Of a stretch of 64,000 nucleotides of DNA, positions 60,353 through 64,000 are shown one piece after another (position 1 is the first letter of the stretch; every line of letters starts with the position of its first letter). A model generated the notes under the pieces. The model worked only from the letters and a program-made list of their open reading frames with translations, made no database searches and was not told the origin of the DNA. The position numbers and the translations under genes were made by a program. The DNA is taken from assembly GCA_002839825.1 (NCBI GenBank), contig PGYU01000005.1, positions 186,001 through 250,000 of the forward strand, given 5' to 3'. This stretch comes from Ignavibacteriae bacterium HGW-Ignavibacteriae-1. GTDB lineage: Bacteria; Bacteroidota; Ignavibacteria; Kapaibacteriales; UBA2268.

Positions 60353-63172
60353 CTATAAATTATAAACTCTCAAATTATAAGTGAAATTCAGCAAAAAGTA
60401 TTGTTGCAACACGTTCGAGCGAACGTCATCAATGTATGATTCGGAAATATTCCGTGTGATGGCATTATTTTGCTTCAGCACATCGAATGCGGTGATTCGC
60501 AATTCCGCTCTGTTGTCCTTGAGGAATTTTCTCCCAAAACTCAGATTCCAAAGATAAACATTTGGATTGATGGCGTCCGAAAGCCCTTTGTAATACTGAT
60601 GCTCGAAATTTGATTCTACCACAAATCCACCTAAGAAAATCCAATTCAATCTGAGTGAAGATTTTTGGATAAAGTAATCCGAGTTCAAATCTTTAACGAG
60701 CGAATTTGTCACATAATTAAGCATAGATGTTGTCGAAACTGTGAAATCGAGTTCTGTACTTATGTTGGAGCTAACGACTGCGTTCAGCGAAATATTTTTA
60801 GATTCGGCAACATTGCGTTGTTCATTTATTATGCTTGGTATTTGGCTGAAATCGAATGAACCTGTCAAATTCACATTGGATTTTATCAAGCCAACATATT
60901 TCCCGTAACTCAAAAAAGAGCGCATTGAATTGAAGCCGTCAATATTAATAGGTTGAGTGAATTGACCGCCGGCAGGCAAGTTTATACCTTCGTAAAGCAT
61001 CGTATCGCGAGCCGCAACGAAGGTATTCTTGGAAATATAACTATCGGATTTACCAAATGCAATCATCGCAAAAAACATGTCTGAATTTTGTTGATTTACT
61101 TTGGAATAACGCATCATCAAATCGTGGCGGCTGCTTTCATTCAGATTTGTGTTACCGGTTGATAAATTCATTGGATTGCTATTATTCAAGACCTCTTGCA
61201 ATTGGTCTATCGAAGGTAAACTTACTCGGTTGCGATAAAACATCCTTAGATTGGATTCCTTGTTGAATTCGTAACGCATGAAAAATCGCGGAAGGATATT
61301 GTTGTACTGCCGCTTTTCGTCAAAACTATTCGGATATTGCGAGACATTCTCCAAAGTATTCCATTCGTTACTCATTCTCAGTGATGCCATGAGTCCTGCA
61401 TTGTTATATCTAAGCGATACACCTGCAACGTGCGTCAACAAATCCGATTCGTACATACTCGACAATGTTGGGCTTAAGACAGGCATTAACAAAGTCTCAG
61501 GGTCATTATTATCAATATAAGTTAATTTGTCGGATTTATCTCGTCGCATCGTATTTTCATATTCAAATTCTACCGAAAAATTTTCAAACAGGGGCTCTGT
61601 ATATTCAAATTCGGTTTCAATTTCATAACCGTTTTTATCAAGTTCGCCAAATTGGCTTAATGAATCGGAAAAATCTTCATCTTCGTAATATTCTTCAAAA
61701 ATTGACTTTTGCCTATTGTCTCCGCTGTTTTCATTGTAGGAAGTTGAAAGTTGAACTGAAAATACGCGTCCTTTTTTCGCAAATCTATGTCCGTAAAAAA
61801 GGTCGTTGGATAAATTCATTCCCTGAAGTTTTGAATCAAAGTCAGTTTGTGTATTATTAGCTAATTGATTATCAATCAAAAGCCCTGTATTAGTCAGAGA
61901 TACTCCATCATTGGATTGGAATGACAAACGTGGTCTGATAATCATATAATTTGACGAATCAATATTGTACTTAATCCGCATATTAAAACGATGATTCCAG
62001 TTATTCGACAAACTCTCGGAAATTTCTTCAGATCTTTGCGATTCAGGAGTATTCAAAATGTATTCGCGTAAAATATTTTCACGACGGTCATTTTCGGTAT
62101 GATTCAAAAAGTAGGAGCCTGTTACTTCAAAGTTTTGAGCCCAATTATCCGAATAATTGATACCAAAAGCATTTGTTGTGACAATTCCTGATTGCTGCGA
62201 GACCATGAAATCATTAATATCCGCACCTCCTCGTCTTAAGGAGCCGCCTCCACCGGGACCTCGACCATGTGGTCTGGCACCCGGCGGCATGCCTCTACCG
62301 GAAGATGCGCCCATAACGCCCAACAAATCTTCGGAAGCAAAATTTTGATTATTTAAATTGTTGGATTGAAATAAAATCGCAAAACGCGAATCACCGCTGA
62401 AAAAGTTCACGATTCCACCTGCATTATAGCGGTCGTCAGTACCGTACCCTGCATAAACCTTACCGAAGGAAGCATTTCGCATGTCCGCTCTTGTGATAAT
62501 GTTCAAAGTTTTAGAAGTTTCGCCGTCGTCGTTTCCGGTGAAAGCGGCTTGGTCGCTACGTCGGTCGAAAACTTGGATTTTATCAATCATTTCAGCGGGT
62601 AAATTTTTCAGTGCTGCAGTTGGGTCATCTCCCATAAAAGGACGCCCGTCAACCAAAACTTCCTTAACAGTTTCGCCTTGAGTTTTGGTCTGACCGTCTT
62701 CGACGATTACTCCGGGCATCTTTCGCACCAAATCTTCAGCACTTGCATCTTGAGTTGTTTTGAATGCCGAAGCGTTGAATTGGGTAGTATCGCCCATTAA
62801 TTCCGCAGTAACGGATTGTCCCGTAACTGTAACTTCATCCGTCATCGAACTTGTAGGAAGCAAGAAAAGATTGCCCATATCGAGCGATTTGCCGTCAAAA
62901 TCGAAAATCCGCTCAATCGGCATATAGCCGACGTGAGTAATTCGGATTAGATACTTGCCACGCTTGACTTCATCGAAGCTGAATTCGCCGCTTTGACGAG
63001 TTGATTGAGTAGTTCTGTTCGAATCGGGTATAGTAATAATGCTCACCGTGGCATCTCGAATAGCTTTTGAGGATTCGGATTCGACTGCTTTGCCCTTCAA
63101 ACTACCAACTTGCGAGAAGACTGATAACTGACAAAATAGAAACACTAATACAATTTTTATGCAAAATTTCAT
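60353..63172 (-). CDS. Outer-membrane beta-barrel protein (OMP_b-brl_3 / TonB-receptor-like)
   Basis: Protein of about 939 residues. The signal peptide (ending VFSQ) is followed by a carboxypeptidase-regulatory-like domain (about 22-105), a TonB plug-like segment (DEVTVTGQSVTAEL, MPGVIVEDGQTKTQGETVKE, VLVDGRPF) and a long C-terminal barrel of the PF14905 type. In the first barrel loops (about residues 290-320) there is an Arg/Gly/Pro-rich insert (SGRGMPPGARPHGRGPGGGG and so on). The start is the ATG at 63170-63172; the TTG at 63205 is less likely. Such proteins accompany TonB-type uptake or outer-membrane assembly; ligand unknown. Confidence 0.83.
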   Translation of the reverse strand: MKFCIKIVLVFLFCQLSVFSQVGSLKGKAVESESSKAIRDATVSIITIPDSNRTTQSTRQSGEFSFDEVKRGKYLIRITHVGYMPIERIFDFDGKSLDMGNLFLLPTSSMTDEVTVTGQSVTAELMGDTTQFNASAFKTTQDASAEDLVRKMPGVIVEDGQTKTQGETVKEVLVDGRPFMGDDPTAALKNLPAEMIDKIQVFDRRSDQAAFTGNDDGETSKTLNIITRADMRNASFGKVYAGYGTDDRYNAGGIVNFFSGDSRFAILFQSNNLNNQNFASEDLLGVMGASSGRGMPPGARPHGRGPGGGGSLRRGGADINDFMVSQQSGIVTTNAFGINYSDNWAQNFEVTGSYFLNHTENDRRENILREYILNTPESQRSEEISESLSNNWNHRFNMRIKYNIDSSNYMIIRPRLSFQSNDGVSLTNTGLLIDNQLANNTQTDFDSKLQGMNLSNDLFYGHRFAKKGRVFSVQLSTSYNENSGDNRQKSIFEEYYEDEDFSDSLSQFGELDKNGYEIETEFEYTEPLFENFSVEFEYENTMRRDKSDKLTYIDNNDPETLLMPVLSPTLSSMYESDLLTHVAGVSLRYNNAGLMASLRMSNEWNTLENVSQYPNSFDEKRQYNNILPRFFMRYEFNKESNLRMFYRNRVSLPSIDQLQEVLNNSNPMNLSTGNTNLNESSRHDLMMRYSKVNQQNSDMFFAMIAFGKSDSYISKNTFVAARDTMLYEGINLPAGGQFTQPINIDGFNSMRSFLSYGKYVGLIKSNVNLTGSFDFSQIPSIINEQRNVAESKNISLNAVVSSNISTELDFTVSTTSMLNYVTNSLVKDLNSDYFIQKSSLRLNWIFLGGFVVESNFEHQYYKGLSDAINPNVYLWNLSFGRKFLKDNRAELRITAFDVLKQNNAITRNISESYIDDVRSNVLQQYFLLNFTYNLRVYNL

Positions 63173-63371
63173 TTTCAATTTCAATTTAAATTTTAAGTCA
63201 AACAACTAGTCTTAGACAATTGAAAATGAAAAAAAGTTTAACAAAAATTTATTTTGGGTTTAGTTATTTTGCTTGTAAAAATCTTTGCTTGTTTGAAAAT
63301 ATTTTAGTATTTTAAAATATGTTTAACTTGTATCGGTTATAAAGATGAAAACTTTGACTGAATTTGGACTT

Positions 63372-63390
63372 GGCTACGGCACTCGTAGCC
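63372..63390 (+). repeat. Short perfect hairpin upstream of the last gene
   Basis: GGCTACG (63372-63378), loop GCACT, CGTAGCC (63384-63390). It lies 42 bases before the ATG at 63432 and would be part of its leader, or a short repeat. Confidence 0.6.
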
Positions 63391-63431
63391 ATTGTTTGCC
63401 TTTTGGAGCAGCAGACAGCAGAACTAAAAGC

Positions 63432-64000
63432 ATGTTTGGCAAAGCACTTTTGAAAATTTTCATGGTGATGTTGATACTCATTCCATCATCACTTTCCGCC
63501 CAACAGCTATTCATAAAGAATGTTGGGCAATGGGATAGTGATATAATGTATGCAGGGAGTGGGGAAGGATATCAAATGGTAATAGCGAAAAGCGGTATAT
63601 ACATTAATCATCAACAAGTTAACAAAGTCGAAGAAAAGCAAGATGAATTCGGAAATAAAAGGAATGAAGCATTATTAAGTAGCGATAATTTACGATTGCA
63701 TTTTGCCGGAAGCCAAATTGAAAATAAAATAACAGGAAAAATAATATCGGGGAGAATATCCCCGATTACTTTTGATTTTTGGAATTACGGTCCAAATAGT
63801 GATTGGTACTGGGATGTGCCATGCTACGAAGAATTAATAATTTCTAATATTTATCCCGATATTTCTTTGAAATTTTATTACGAAGGCGATAATATTCGTT
63901 ACGATTTCGAACTTGGCGAATCAGCTAACTCTAACCAAATAAAAATTTTAGTGCAGGGCTCCCAAAGTGGCGAAATAATTGACAATGAATTGATTATCAA
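63432..64000 (+). CDS. Secreted DUF7948-like protein (5' part)
   Basis: The frame runs off the right edge. The chosen ATG at 63432 starts MFGKALLKIFMVMLILIPSS, a good signal peptide ending SAQQ. The mature N-terminus LFIKNVGQWDSDIMYAGSGE, then the WNYGPNSDWYWDVPCYEELI region and NIYPDISLKFYYEGDNIRYD resemble the DUF7948 domain found at the front of SBBP-repeat and T9SS cargo proteins. An ATG at 63345 is in frame, but its 29-residue extension is non-hydrophobic and coincides with a DNA hairpin, so I do not favour it. Function unknown; extracellular role expected. Confidence 0.75.
   Translation, partial: MFGKALLKIFMVMLILIPSSLSAQQLFIKNVGQWDSDIMYAGSGEGYQMVIAKSGIYINHQQVNKVEEKQDEFGNKRNEALLSSDNLRLHFAGSQIENKITGKIISGRISPITFDFWNYGPNSDWYWDVPCYEELIISNIYPDISLKFYYEGDNIRYDFELGESANSNQIKILVQGSQSGEIIDNELII

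Overview
The window is a gene-dense, AT-rich stretch of chromosome with short intergenic gaps. It contains no rRNA, no tRNA that I could recognise, no phage and no transposase. Several features point to the Bacteroidota/Chlorobiota superphylum. Three proteins carry type IX secretion (T9SS) C-terminal sorting domains, and two are PorV/PorQ-like outer-membrane proteins. DUF3127, GlnN-type glutamine synthetase III, a TonB receptor with an HYC_CC_PP-like partner and an OMP_b-brl_3 barrel are also present. Several intergenic regions carry promoters of the Bacteroidota form TTTG-N19/20-TAnnTTTG. Together with the multiheme cytochromes this resembles Ignavibacteria/Kapabacteria-type genomes, but that placement is inference.

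Layout, left to right. 1-5.1 kb (minus): a partial PQQ-type sugar dehydrogenase lipoprotein, then an operon prfB-hutI-DUF3127-MFS; prfB keeps its programmed +1 frameshift. 5.3-8.6 kb (plus): an HMG-CoA-lyase-like enzyme, a CaiB-type CoA transferase and a glycosyltransferase. 8.6-11.8 kb (minus): a heptaheme plus octaheme c-type cytochrome pair. 12-16.2 kb (plus): a PorV-like protein and two tandem subtilase lipoproteins created by a duplication that also copied the tail of the convergent GT2 gene. 16.2-22.7 kb (minus): GT2, two T9SS cargo proteins, a 63-residue gene with its own promoter and terminator, and a PASTA protein. 22.8-27.5 kb (plus): nrnA, mazG, and a cysteine-rich secreted protein with a TonB receptor. 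27.5-35 kb (minus): glnN, lplA, a secreted protein, a PorQ-like protein, a thioesterase, parB, parA and a NUDIX hydrolase. 35-41 kb: xth, a haem-binding protein, a DCC protein, purD, recA and an AbgT transporter. 41-45.5 kb: an acyl-CoA dehydrogenase, two tandem enoyl-reductase-type SDRs and lpdA.

45.5-48.1 kb is an accessory island. It has a dense cluster of palindromic repeats, a T9SS-sorted beta-propeller-like protein, and a toxin-antitoxin pair bracketed by direct repeats. 48.1-53.2 kb holds a secreted C1 peptidase, a two-domain OmpA protein and a GPP34-YkvA-DUF5684 set. 53.3-57.6 kb is a carbamoyl-phosphate/ornithine operon (OTC, carbamate kinase, aspartate carbamoyltransferase, ornithine aminotransferase) behind a structured leader. 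The window ends with DsrE, SppA, a large outer-membrane barrel and the start of a secreted DUF7948-like protein.

The least expected observations are: the subtilase duplication with its truncated GT2 remnant and altered substrate-binding motif; the octaheme/heptaheme pair; the carbamoyl-phosphate operon without arginine deiminase and its candidate leader RNA; and the small stand-alone gene at 20.4-20.6 kb. Nothing here is demonstrably a new system; these are leads.
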